A stretch of 64,000 nucleotides of DNA from Vespula vulgaris (Eukaryota; Arthropoda; Insecta; Hymenoptera; Vespidae): positions 2,803,570 to 2,867,569 of the forward strand of contig NC_066587.1 of the NCBI RefSeq assembly GCF_905475345.1, written 5' to 3'. Shown one piece after another: positions 13,282 through 24,304 of the stretch (position 1 is its first letter; every line of letters starts with the position of its first letter). A program made the translations under genes and the position numbers. The notes beneath the pieces are model-generated. The model saw only the letters and a list, made by a program, of their open reading frames with translations, was not told where the DNA came from and did not search any database.

Positions 13282-13331
13282 TCTGCTTGCTCTCTGGCAC
13301 TTTACTGTGCTTGTTCAGCCTTTGCTGTAAG

Positions 13332-13339
13332 CTTTTATA
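13332..13339 (-). promoter_or_regulatory. TATA box of bursicon alpha
   Basis: TATAAAAG on the minus strand, 51 bases above the burs ATG. Transcription should start near 13308, leaving a leader of about 25-30 bases. The octamer and the following C are identical to the element in front of pburs. Confidence 0.75.
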
Positions 13340-13769
13340 CTCTGCGGGTGGCCATTTTTCCTCCCTTCTCTTAACTATATTTCTAAATGATATTAAGGGT
13401 GTGTATATCAAGTTATTATATATTCACTTCCTCTTCTGTCTTTAATATTTTAATTTTTAAATATCTTTTAGTATTTATAATTTTTCATATAGTATTTATA
13501 TTATTCATAATTTCTCATAAAAGATTATTATTATAAGATATCATATAATTAAAATTAATAAAGTAATCCATTTTATTAAAGAGTAATAAATGATATAAAT
13601 TTTCAATATGTGTTGCTATAATAACTGAATATAGAATATCAATATTATTTTTAAATATTCCGATTTTATAATGAAATATTTATCAAAGTATTTGTTTATA
13701 AAAATATCAATTTCAGTATGATTTTCATTAACTTTATAGTATTCTTCTTTTATATATAATATGTATTCA

Positions 13770-13821
<52 letters not shown>

Positions 13822-14605
13822 GGAAACTGGTATATTCATATTTAAAAATATAAATATTTAAAGGTCTTAAGAAACAGTATTATTAAAATTATATATAATT
13901 TTTAATCATTTATTGACGTTATATTTATAAATATATATAATCAGAAATATTAATATATTATGATAGCTACAATCTTTTAATTTTAACAAGTTTTTATTAT
14001 CTATTTAATTTATTTAAATAATTTTTATATAAAGTATATTTGATATGCTTAAAGTCATTCCCTTAATCATTGCCTTAAAAAAGTTACATTATCATTTTAA
14101 GGTCAGATGGAACTAAGCATTAAAAAAGCATTAGAACTAGCATTTAAAAAAAATTTTTTAATCCATACATTCAATACTCTGATTTATAATTTAATTCTTG
14201 ATATCATTAATATATCATATTCTTAATATTATCATATATGAATGTTTAACTTAATTTGACTCTTAGAAATTTATGTAGGCATTATAAAAAGTGTGATAGA
14301 ATTTGGAGAACTTTAGCTCTATATTGTTACTAATTCATAATTATTTAACTTAGATTAATTTTTGGATATATATTCTAATGTTAATAGTATTTTTGTTAAT
14401 AGTATTTTACTAATATTTTTAATATTCATAATAAAATTTATTTATTTTTTAGTATAAAAAAATAATGTTTGATATTTTGGGAAGGTAAAGCATATCATAT
14501 ACAGGAAACATATTTTTATGAATATAATTTATTATAAGCAGTGATACAAGTATTCCCACATTTTCAATTCAAGTTATTTTTATCACAACTTTGCATCAAT
14601 TGAAG
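13340..14605. other. Intergenic spacer between burs and pburs
   Basis: Very AT-rich with no coding signal on either strand. It includes a (TA)n array at 13772-13816. It must contain upstream control sequence for burs and the end of the pburs transcript. Confidence 0.6.
13772..13816. repeat. (TA)n microsatellite
   Basis: About 22 TA units in the burs upstream spacer, some 440 bases above its TATA box. Confidence 0.95.
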
Positions 14606-14611
14606 TTTATT
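14606..14611 (-). terminator. Poly(A) signal for bursicon beta
   Basis: AATAAA on the minus strand, only 12 bases beyond the pburs stop codon. A second copy lies at 14528-14533. Either predicts a very short 3' UTR. Confidence 0.5.
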
Positions 14612-14623
14612 TCATTGCAAATT

Positions 14624-15200
14624 TCATCTGGAAAAATTTCCACATTTTATACATTTGCATTCTGCTGGCTCTCGCAATTTTATTTCCATGACCCCATCTT
14701 CATCGCTCATTAGTTTTATTCCATCTGCATCATAGCATTGATTTAAAATAACAAGTCTCTCCTTCAAATAACTTTCACGGCAACAATAACATTCCTGAAA
14801 GACAAAATAGATATATGTATTTTATTTAATGATCCATTTTTATAATTAGTTACATATACCTTAGCAAATCCAGTAGCAGTGATAACACTTGGTTGTACTT
14901 GTGAAGTACAAAATCCTTCACATTTAGTAACTAATATATCACCACTGCATGTTCTCTTTATATGTCCAACCTCATCATATTCATCTATAAAAGAAAATAG
15001 CTTAATTATATTTTTGTTTTATTCTATTTATTTTTTTTTTCTTTTTTCATTTTCTTAATTGTATATTATGATACTGTACCTTTAGTAATATGAATTTCTG
15101 ATTGTAATGTTTCACAATTTTCATCTTCTAATATTTGTGCAATAACACAAAAATTATAGCAGGATGTAACGATCAATAAAAATATGGTGAATTTTGTCAT
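14624..15200 (-). CDS. pburs: Bursicon subunit beta (partner of bursicon)
   Basis: Second subunit of the bursicon heterodimer. Exons: 15200-15080, 14984-14860, 14794-14624. All junctions are GT-AG with closing phases, giving 138 residues. Residues 1-21 are a signal peptide (MTKFTIFLLIVTSCYNFCVIA). The mature part opens with ENCETLQSEIHI and shows the cystine-knot signatures KRTCSGDILVTKCEGFC, QVQPSVITATGF, ECYCCRESYLKE and the C-terminal ECKCIKCGNFSR. Eleven cysteines are present, as in known pburs. The gene is in the same orientation as burs and directly upstream of it, and a matched TATA box suggests co-expression in the same neurosecretory cells. Nothing is odd in this gene, in contrast to burs. 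Confidence 0.97.
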
Positions 15201-15308
15201 TATGAGAATAATATTGAAATATTTTCTTTTCTCAGGATTAGTTTACTTTTAGTAAAGATCTGATCAAAGTACAGAGGAGAAATGAAACCAGAGAAAAGGA
15301 AACACTTG

Positions 15309-15316
15309 CTTTTATA
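15309..15316 (-). promoter_or_regulatory. TATA box of bursicon beta
   Basis: TATAAAAG on the minus strand, 109 bases above the pburs ATG. A start near 15285 would give a leader of about 85 bases. The same octamer plus C precedes burs. Confidence 0.75.
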
Positions 15317-15653
15317 AGAAAGTATCCCCCAACATGTAACAGCTTGAGGTGTTGAACCCCTGCTAAGACTTAATAGCTAGTGAAACCACTTCTAGCTTTT
15401 ACACTATAATGTGCTTGATTTCCTAGCATGATATACTATTTTCAGAGTATTTTGCATTATGTATTTAATAGCTTTTTTATGTTTTTATACATGGTAGGGG
15501 TAACTGTATCAAAAAAAAACTTGCCTGCCTTTAGTAAAACATTTTGTCATTTTATGTAACTCGTATCTAAGTGTGGTAATATTAAAAAACAGTGTAATGT
15601 ATAAAAGTAGTATATTGAATTATTGAATTAATTATTTATTCTTAGTGTACTTT
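15317..15653. other. Short spacer upstream of pburs
   Basis: Only about 340 bases separate the pburs TATA box from the stop codon of the next gene (GPATCH11-like). It has no ORF. It must hold proximal pburs control elements and the GPATCH11 3' end. Confidence 0.6.
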
Positions 15654-16472
15654 CTAATGAACATTTCTCGTACATCCTGGACAATTATCTCTTAAATCAT
15701 TTTCATCTTCAAATAATACACCACACCAAATGCAATAAAAGTACTTTTCACGTAAATATTTTGTTAGAATATCTAATTTCTCATTAACAGTAAGTTCTTC
15801 TTCTTCTTCTTCTTCTTTCTCTTCGTCTTCTTCTTCTTCATTTTCATCTTCTTTTTTCTCTGAATCATTTAACCAAAACCATGATTCCAGAGGTTCTTCT
15901 TTATTCGCTTTGATATCCAATTGTTGGCAAACTTTTTGACTTTTATGTAAATCTACTTTTAACATTTGTTCTAATTTTGTTTCTGCCAATCTTTCTCGGA
16001 AATCTTTCATATGCGAATTATCTAACCGTGTATCTATTATTTTTGGTTTGCTTCCTTTTTTTTCAGATGTTTTGCCTAATCCATGTCGATCGGCTTTCAA
16101 TTCTATTCCAATTGGCTCAATCATACCTGATTCTGTTTTTCCTATACCTTGTCCTGGCTTATATCCCATTTTCATAAGCAATGCGAAACCTGTAAACAAA
16201 GAAGAGATAAATAGAACTAACCTTATGAGTTATTTGTAGAACTCACCTTTATTATTACTTGTAATGGCATTAGACATGCCCTCTTCTCGTTTTTCACGCT
16301 CTATTAAGTGTATTGATTTATTTTTTTCTTTCATTTTTGCCTCGTGCTCAGCTTTTCTTTTTTCTAATTCGAATTGTCTTTTATCTGTATGTCTATAAAC
16401 TAGACTTGGCGTAACACATTTCTCAGATAATTCCAAAAATTTGTCGGACATATAATCTTCATCATCTGACAT
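15654..16472 (-). CDS. GPATCH11: G-patch domain protein, GPATCH11/CCDC75 type
   Basis: Two exons, 16472-16247 and 16189-15654, joined GT-AG in phase, giving 253 residues. The N-terminus MSDDEDYMSDKF matches the family start. A charged helical stretch follows, then the G-patch (GFALLMKMGYKPGQGIGK, about 76-93). After that come a basic/helical middle with QKVCQQLDIK, an acidic run encoded by a TTC/TTT-type microsatellite (about 15797-15850), and a C-terminal DUF4187-like module with CIWCG and a later CPGC pair that resembles a zinc site. G-patch proteins usually activate DEAH-box helicases in RNA processing; the human relative has also been linked to centromeres. The gene sits head-to-head with SLMAP, so the 16.5-18.8 kb interval may hold both promoters. 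The start is supported by family similarity. Confidence 0.92.
15797..15855. repeat. Glu-coding trinucleotide repeat in GPATCH11
   Basis: TTC-rich array on plus, read as GAA/GAG on minus. It encodes an acidic run of about 20 mostly Glu/Asp residues. Human GPATCH11 also has an acidic run at this place, so the property is conserved even if the array length is not. Confidence 0.8.
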
Positions 16473-18808
16473 TTTAGTTTGTTCAGTTATTTTTATACTT
16501 AATATCAGAAATCGAAGTTGTTTATGTAAACTTTCACCTTTGACAAAAATGTTTATTTAACGTAGGTGTCACTTCTCAATTATCGTTTAAGACGAACTTT
16601 ATATTTGAATTAAAGCAACAAAATATTTATTTATCGATAAAAAATGCATATTCACGTGCATATCTTTTTAACGTTTAGATAATCGTTAGTACAATGAAAT
16701 GAATTAGGAAATATTCCGATAAAACACTATATTTTAAGGTTAAGATGCAGCCTCGCTTATAACGCGTACTAAACGTACAACAAACATAGTCTCTCGTAGT
16801 GGCGTCGTTAACGTAGTAGAAAAAGCTGCATCAATCATAGAAGCTTTTAGAATAGACAGAGGATCGAACTATTTCGTGTTTGTTATATTTTGGAAAATGT
16901 AGTAATAGGATCTTGAAAAATTTTTAATCGAGAAAAATATCAAAAGAAGAATATTAAGGTAAAAGCTAGCGAGCGAATCTTTTTCAATGTCCTATCGCGA
17001 GTAATAAAATTTCGAAGCTTAGAAAATAATCAATACGAAGAATTTTATTTTAAAGTTTACAGGGAGTTCGATATTTTTGAAAAGATCTTATAATTTATAT
17101 TGACATTCAAGGAAGAAACGCCCGCGCATATTTGAAATTATTCAGATCGGCGTGGAGATAGATCGCGTGATGTAATGGGACCCCGCTCGCTCGCACGAAA
17201 CGAAGAGGACACAAAAGTGAAAGGATTAGACGATATCACGATTCGTCGTCGTCTTTTATATTCGTATAAATAAGAAGAAAAAGTTAATTCATAATGTGAT
17301 CAGGTTTATTATTAACCTTTTATTTAGTCGTTATTTATTCGATCGTTCTTTTGCTATAATCGATTCGAATGAACTCGTCCTGTAATACGCTTTAATACGT
17401 ACGTACTTACGTACCTCAATTATGTCATCATCAGCAATTACTCATTTTCATAGAATTACCAACGAACTAAGATAAAGTCTGATTGATATATATGAACGAA
17501 TATAGGATTAATAAACGTGACATTTATTCTCCTTTCTCCATTTACATTTCAAAGATATTCGTTTCGATAGAGATTACATTCTTTTTGAATAAATATTCAT
17601 TTGAGAGAGAGGATCATGATAAGAAGGCCCGTTTATCTCTTTAGTTAATTTCCTGTTTCCGATATTTTCCACCGATAGAGATAGACAGGTTCTCAGTAGG
17701 CTGTTCGTTCTTTCGTTCGCTAGTTCTATAAAACATAACCTATAGTGGTTACAAGTTACGAGCTTCAGGTATATTCGCTGCCGTAAGCGATACACGTACA
17801 GGTACACGCGTACGTATGATATCTCTGTGTGTTGTGTGCGTATATATATAGTCGAGGATGTTGGATGGCGATTGGCGGCTTGTAACATGGCCGACCGATG
17901 CGCGAGTTGAGTTGCGCAGCTGACAAATTTTGTCAAACTTCTATACTACTGTATGACTGTTATATAGTGTTACAAATCATTTCGTGATTGAATCACTTTG
18001 TTCTCGACTTTTGAACAATGTATCTTCTCAAAGTATCGCGATTATCTCATTTGTTATGTGAGCACTGTGAGAATATATAAGAGTTTAGAGCGTAAAAGCG
18101 AAAGGTGGAAGAGTGAGTGCAAGATAGAGAGAAGGAAGGAGGCGTTAAAAGGAGGACTCGTTTAGAGGGAGGAAAGTGCTAACGTGTAGAGAGGGAAAGA
18201 GAAGGAGAGAGAAAGAGAAGCAGAGTGGCCGATCTGCTTATTTCGAGAAACATACCTTTACCTGTATAATCATTGTCATAGATTTGGAAAGAGATTAAAG
18301 CAGTGAATTCTTTCATTAAGGAGTTAAAGAAAATCGAAGTGGGAAGGATACGAATCGTATTTTCATTTCGATCCTATCGTATCGAGACGAGACTATGCAG
18401 GGAAAAAGAAATCCGTAAAGGTAACGAAGAACGATCGAAGGAAGACGACAACGGAAAATCATAATAACGAAGATAAAGATTTCTTTCCATCGTAGAAACA
18501 TGCTAATTCGTCTGTCACGAGGAGGCGTGACGAGTCGTAGGTCGCAAGAGTTTCGAGCACGATTCTTCTCGTGACCGAATTCTGAGGTTCGGGTGTGTAC
18601 GAAGTATACGGTGCGTGCCTAAGTACGAAATCAAGAGAAAACGGTTTATTGAGATTTTCCTCGATGAGATATACAATACCGCGTGCGAGTTTCTATCTTC
18701 CTCTTTCGCATTTTTTCTCGACGTTCTATCGCTAAAGAATATCATTACGTCCTCAAGGCTATTTTGGAATAGAGTTCACTCTGTCTGGTTTGTCCAAGAT
18801 ATTCGGCT
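16473..18808. other. Shared upstream region of GPATCH11 and SLMAP
   Basis: No coding sequence supported. It holds the GPATCH11 promoter, probably within the first 300 bases. A GC-richer patch at about 17860-17930 contains an inverted CCAAT box (gattggcgg) and an ATGGCCGACC motif, and is the best candidate for the SLMAP start region. The following 900 bases (GA-rich 18100-18220) would be SLMAP 5' UTR, possibly with an intron; I could not place one with confidence. Confidence 0.45.
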
Positions 18809-21202
18809 ATGGTTGTAGCCAGTGGTGGATGGGTACAAAATGCCAATTATCCTGCTGCTCAGAATAATAACAACCTGAGCTTGAGCAACATGCAGGACAA
18901 TAAGATGGCACCGAAAGTTGTCCTGATTTGCAGGGACAACTCTCATCCGTTTCAAGAACGTACATTGACTTTGGAAGAACCTGTGAAAATAGGTCGTTCG
19001 GTGGCCAGAGTAAGGGCTGCTCCAAATAATGCGATCTTTGACTGTAGAGTGTTGTCAAGGAATCACGCGTTGCTTTGGTATTCCGGTGGAAAATTTTACT
19101 TACAAGATACTCGTAGTAGCAATGGAACATTCATTAACAATCAAAGGTTAAGTACCTCTGGTTTAGAATCTGCAGCCGAAGAAGTATGTTCGGGAGACAT
19201 AGTTCAATTTGGAGTGGACGTGGTAGAGAATACGAAGAAAGTCACGCATGGTTGTATAGTGGCAACGATAAAACTTTATCTGCCAGATGGTAAAGAAGCT
19301 AAGGCTAGTCTCAGCACGTCCGTTACACCGGTAGGAAGTAATGTTTCCTTAGAGGATTTATATAAATTGTATCAAGTTATACAAGAAGCTTCTAGGAGGG
19401 AAAAGGCGCTTAATTCTAAACTAGGACATCTTCAACAACTAGTAGAAAATATTCGTAAAGTTACTAATCAGTCATGGAAGGCATTGATAACGGAAGATCG
19501 TTTGTTATCATGGGTTGAAACTGTGGAAAATCAACTGGTTGTTTATTCTAAAAATTACACAGAAGATAAAATTAGAAACGAACTTGTAAAACTCCAAGAG
19601 GAAAAAGCACAATATCAAAATACAGCGAAGGAAGCATTGCAGAAAATTTTGCAAGAAAAACTGGAAATTGCTAAAAGGCTAGTACACGTAGAAACTCAAT
19701 TAAGCGAAACAGAGGAAGAAAATCAGAGTTTGCACAATGTTTCGAAATATACTCAAAATGAACTGCAAGAACTCAGTGTTAAATATACGGAAGTACAAAA
19801 GAAACTGCAGGAAACGACGAACAAACTTTTGGAAACTGAAGAAAAATTAAAAGTAGTGAAGCAAAATGCGGAACAAGAGATACAAGTTATATTAAAAACA
19901 TTGGAGCGTCAAGAGGCAAAAGAACAAAACTTGTTGGCAAGATTACAAAAATCTAGATTAAGTTCGGTTAATATTCTTAAGCAGATCACTGCCTTGAGAA
20001 ATTATATGCAAACTTTGCAAGATATGGATCCAAAATTAGTTACGAGTGAAAATTTTGATTCAAAGGATGGAGAGAATCCTATAGATGCTATTAATGCAAT
20101 TTTGAATAAGTTAAATTCTATTAGTGCTGGCAATATAGAAATGGATTCTGAAAGTAATTTTAAAGAAGAACAGGATAACCAATTTAATTTACAAGATATA
20201 GATTCTAATCAATTGAAAGTAGCGAATTCTGAATCATTTAGTTCAAAAGAGAAACTGGATGATCTGGCAGTGGGAAATGATAACTTAACAGAATATATTT
20301 TGCCACCTCCATCTAGGAGAACATTAGTAAATGGAAATGCTAATTTAGACAATTTGGATATTAATTCTGATGCTGATATAGATTCGGATGCAACGGATGA
20401 AACATGCAGTGTTGCTAGTGACGATGTCAGCATAAAATCTACTATAGAAAACAAAAAAGAAGAACATGCCTTCGGAGAGACTAAAGAGATATTTGTACCA
20501 CATAAAGCGGAAGTTAGATTTGCATCCAATGAAAATGGCGAACAATTGGAAGTTTATTATGAGCCGACAGAACAAACGGAGAAGGAGAACGAATTATTAG
20601 AAAAAGCAAGCGATACTGTAGATTCTGAAAAATCTTTTAGAGAAGTAGAGAATATAACAACAGAGAAATATGAACAAATTGAAGAAAAAAATGTCAATGA
20701 AAAAGTTGACTTAAATAAAGACTGCGACGAAGATCATCTAGAAGGAGATTATATTAAGACATTAAAGCCTATGACTAAGAATGAAAGTATGCAGCAGAGT
20801 TTGCATTCAAAAGAATATATATTGCATACTCTAATTGGATCTTTAGATTCTTTAAAAGGTGAAGACAGTCTGGAAGCACAACAAGTGGTCAAGCAGGAAT
20901 TAGAAGAATTAAGAGACTCGTTGATTCATGAACCAACTGAAATCATTATGGATAGGTTGAAGGAATTGTATTACCGTGCGAAAAATGAGGCTCAAAGGAT
21001 GCAGGAAGTTAATGAAGAATTAGTAATAGTGAAAGAAAAGTACAATGCCTTCTTAGATGAAAGAGGAGAACTATTAAAAAAATATACAACATTAAAGCAA
21101 CAGTGTGGTGATTTGCTAAATGCAACCTACACTGTGCCAATACATTATGTTGTTCCCATTGTAATAGTGTTAGTGTGCATGTTGCTAGAAAAAATCTTCT
21201 AA
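18809..21202 (+). CDS. Slmap: Sarcolemma-associated protein SLMAP (FHA, coiled coil, tail anchor)
   Basis: 797 residues in one uninterrupted frame. The FHA domain spans about 33-145, with VKIGRS, VLSRNHALL and LQDTRSSNGTFIN, which are the phosphothreonine-binding signatures. Long coiled coils follow at about 175-400, then an acidic Ser/Asn-rich linker (420-640), a second coiled coil (about 670-770), and a hydrophobic C-terminal segment (HYVVPIVIVLVCMLLE) with a very short tail, typical of a tail-anchored protein facing the cytosol. Known role: SLMAP is a STRIPAK adaptor whose FHA domain binds phosphorylated Hippo/MST kinase and brings in PP2A to switch it off. The start at 18809 has a strong context (GCTATGG); Met28 is an alternative. 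The coding region has no introns, unlike every other complete multi-domain gene in the window. Confidence 0.95.
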   Translation: MVVASGGWVQNANYPAAQNNNNLSLSNMQDNKMAPKVVLICRDNSHPFQERTLTLEEPVKIGRSVARVRAAPNNAIFDCRVLSRNHALLWYSGGKFYLQDTRSSNGTFINNQRLSTSGLESAAEEVCSGDIVQFGVDVVENTKKVTHGCIVATIKLYLPDGKEAKASLSTSVTPVGSNVSLEDLYKLYQVIQEASRREKALNSKLGHLQQLVENIRKVTNQSWKALITEDRLLSWVETVENQLVVYSKNYTEDKIRNELVKLQEEKAQYQNTAKEALQKILQEKLEIAKRLVHVETQLSETEEENQSLHNVSKYTQNELQELSVKYTEVQKKLQETTNKLLETEEKLKVVKQNAEQEIQVILKTLERQEAKEQNLLARLQKSRLSSVNILKQITALRNYMQTLQDMDPKLVTSENFDSKDGENPIDAINAILNKLNSISAGNIEMDSESNFKEEQDNQFNLQDIDSNQLKVANSESFSSKEKLDDLAVGNDNLTEYILPPPSRRTLVNGNANLDNLDINSDADIDSDATDETCSVASDDVSIKSTIENKKEEHAFGETKEIFVPHKAEVRFASNENGEQLEVYYEPTEQTEKENELLEKASDTVDSEKSFREVENITTEKYEQIEEKNVNEKVDLNKDCDEDHLEGDYIKTLKPMTKNESMQQSLHSKEYILHTLIGSLDSLKGEDSLEAQQVVKQELEELRDSLIHEPTEIIMDRLKELYYRAKNEAQRMQEVNEELVIVKEKYNAFLDERGELLKKYTTLKQQCGDLLNATYTVPIHYVVPIVIVLVCMLLEKIF

Positions 21203-24200
21203 TGTTTTTTGCTTTTGTAAATAATTTTCTCTATGAGAAGTAATATATCTCCTTTTTAATTTTTTATCTACAGTAATAATAATAATAATGATAATGATAA
21301 TAATAATAATAATATTAATAATAATAATAATATTAATAATATTATAATAATTAATAATAGTAATAAAAAAAAAATAACAATATTAGTTATAATATGTGGT
21401 GCAATCACAAACTCAAGTTTTATTCTGTATAACTGTAGAAGTGGATTTAGGTCTGGACAATTCATAATCTCTATTTGAGAAACTTAACGTTTTTTTATAC
21501 GATTAAGATTAAACAAATGTGTAAATAGTATGATATACAAATGAACGTATCCTTAAAGAACCAAATTCAGGAATTTTTCAGTTTTGACTTTTTTTCTTTT
21601 TTTTTTCCCTTTTTTCTTTTCTCTTTTTCTTTTTTTCTTGTATTCTTTTGGAGGAATGAAAAATCAAAGGCAGTATTATATATTCTATGGACATATACGT
21701 TATGTATCGATTTAAAATGAAACTACGGCTAGGTGGAACATATTTAGAGAAGAAACTAGACAATACCACTGAAAATGTTCAATATGCTGCCAATCTGAAT
21801 AATCATATCTTTTCAAAGTTGTGGCATTTAGTATCGGATTACAATGCCACACGCTTCGTGTTAACACGTCGTCGCGATTATTTATAATGCAACGTCTTCG
21901 CTGGATCGATCAATGAATGGCAAGTGGCTATGACACAAAATTAACTGAGCAAAGTGTGTTCATCAATATATTATCTCGTTATTTTCTGTTTATTGTATGT
22001 CTTTTCGTTTCTTTTTTTTTTGCCTGCGTATGAAAATAACAAATAAACAAACAAACAAACAAATAAAAAAAAAGAAAGAAAGGAAAAAATATAGACAAAA
22101 GAAAGTATTATTTTACAATCGACTATTACGTCGAGGTTACGCATGCGAACAAATTTTTATAAAATCTGATGTGCGGTGGTTGTAAATCTTTTCTTCTTCT
22201 TCTTCTTCTTCTTCTTCTTCAAGATTTCTTATCGTGAAATTTATCTTACACAAATTTCCGTTTCGTTAACGGTACCCATATTTATACTCATTCACACACA
22301 CACACACACGTATATATAGTCCTTTCGAAATAAACAGTTTAAAGTTCACTTTTTTTTTTTATATCTTTCATATTATCACTTATAGTTGGAGTGTCGTTTC
22401 ATAATATACATGGCACGTGTTCAGTTATTTGTAAAAAGATGTGTTGCGTAGATTTTCACCGTAAGAGTGCTTCGTGCACAGGCATGTTATTGATTGAGTT
22501 GTTTAAAATAAAATTGATTTTGTAATGGTTCCGCAAGTTCTATTTAGCGATAGCGTATAATTACGATTATCTATTTATCTATTCGTTCTTAATCGATGTG
22601 TTTGTCTACTCGAATTGCAACAGCTTTAAATGCTCACTATTTTTAAATTTAATTATTATTTAAATGATACATTTTTTGTACAAATTTGTTTGCTTAAAAT
22701 CTGCACGCTCGATCTATATCTTCGTTTGCATTGATATCATCATATTAGAAAGCATATCTAATCGACCGACCTAATAATTATTAAGCAAACTATTCTCTTA
22801 TACTTCTAGAATTTTTTAAAATTAATAATCGGTACAAGGATTTTTCGATCCTAAAGCGATCCTAAAAAAAGAATGGCCTATGCATCTATTCGAGAAAGAA
22901 AAAAAAAGGAAAGAAAAGAAAGAAAAAAAAAAAACAAGAAAAAGGAAAAAAAATCGACAAAAAGAAATAAAAAGAAAAAGAAAATTTAGAAAGACAAATT
23001 TCCGAATTGTACACTTTTCCATTGAATTCTTTTTATATGAATATAATCGAATTTAATCGTACCTTCTTAATTCATTAGTTTTAATTAGAGTGCCATTGCT
23101 CGATCAACATCTTCCGCGTTAAAAGAATTAAAGAGACATAATAATAAGAAAGAAATGAAAAAAAGAAAGAAGAAATTGGATTATAAATATGTTCTCGATT
23201 TTTTTCTTTCGAGAGAAAGAAAATCAAATAGTCTCTCACGATTCGTCACTTGAATTTAAAAAACGACAAGAGAATCGTGGAAATTTATATAGTAAATCCT
23301 ACTTGTACATAATATTGTTGATATAACCTTAATACTTATGTATAAGTCATATAAGTAATAAAAATTAACTTAATTGAGAATGTATTTTTTTCTCATTTTG
23401 TAAGACCTAAGGCATGTGCAACTACCATAGTAGAGCAAACGATAGATCACTTATAATTGTATTATCTTCAGACATGTTTATATACTTAAAAAAAAAAAAA
23501 AAACGAAGAAAGAAACAAAAACCTCATTATACATCAATTTAATTGTTCGATCATGACTCGTTACTCTTACAAATTTTTCGTCGTCTTGTCATTAAAATTT
23601 GTATCGAAACTTTTGCACTTGTTTTTACGAAAGAAATTTTGTGAACGATAAATCTGAAACATGAGAGAGAAATAAGGAAAAAAAGGAAAGGAAAGAAAAA
23701 CAGTAAAAAATAGAAAAAAAAGAAAAATTAAAAAAAAAGAAAAAGAAAAAATATGGTACAAGCCGATAGAAAAAGAAAAAAGGAGTATATTTAAAAAAGA
23801 TACATTGAAACGCAATCGATTCGAGTGCTATTTTTAAGAATTATATACGGTACAGGTCGCGTATCTGTATTTTACAGTCTCTTGATAATTCAGCCTATAT
23901 TCAGCTTCATATCAATTGGCCATATGCTACTGAAATAAACGTAGACCTCTCATGAATGAATCTCTTTCGTTAGCATCGTCGCTTCTGCGACGTCGTGATG
24001 CGAGAGATTATGTAATTTAGATAGGAAAAATACGCGTTGATACGTACCTCGCGGTTTGAAGGATCGTTTGAATATAAAGACGACATTGTATATTGCATAC
24101 CTTCTTACACGTTAGTATCGACCTAATACGTAATAATAATAGATACATATTTCTAATCTACTTCTCTCTAACTTTTTATGATTTTTCGTTTTTGTTTTGT

Positions 24201-24304
24201 ATCTAGTTACAGGAGATCGTCTCGGAGAACGAGGAGTATAATTGATAAAACGAACCGTACGAGTATTATCGTAATTATAAGCTTGTAATGCTGATATCGG
24301 AGCA
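21203..24304. other. SLMAP 3' UTR and ZC3H10 upstream region
   Basis: No gene seen. An (AAT)n-like array (21272-21375), a TTC array (22190-22220), a CA array (22294-22309) and purine tracts near 22890-22990 and 23660-23760 occur here. Candidate AATAAA signals for SLMAP lie at 22507-22512 and earlier. The ZC3H10 promoter should lie in the last few hundred bases; CpG-containing sequence at 23980-24080 is the best candidate. Confidence 0.45.
21272..21375. repeat. Imperfect (AAT)n repeat in SLMAP 3' UTR
   Basis: AATAATAAT units interrupted by ATGATA and ATTAAT, 70 bases after the SLMAP stop. Confidence 0.85.
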
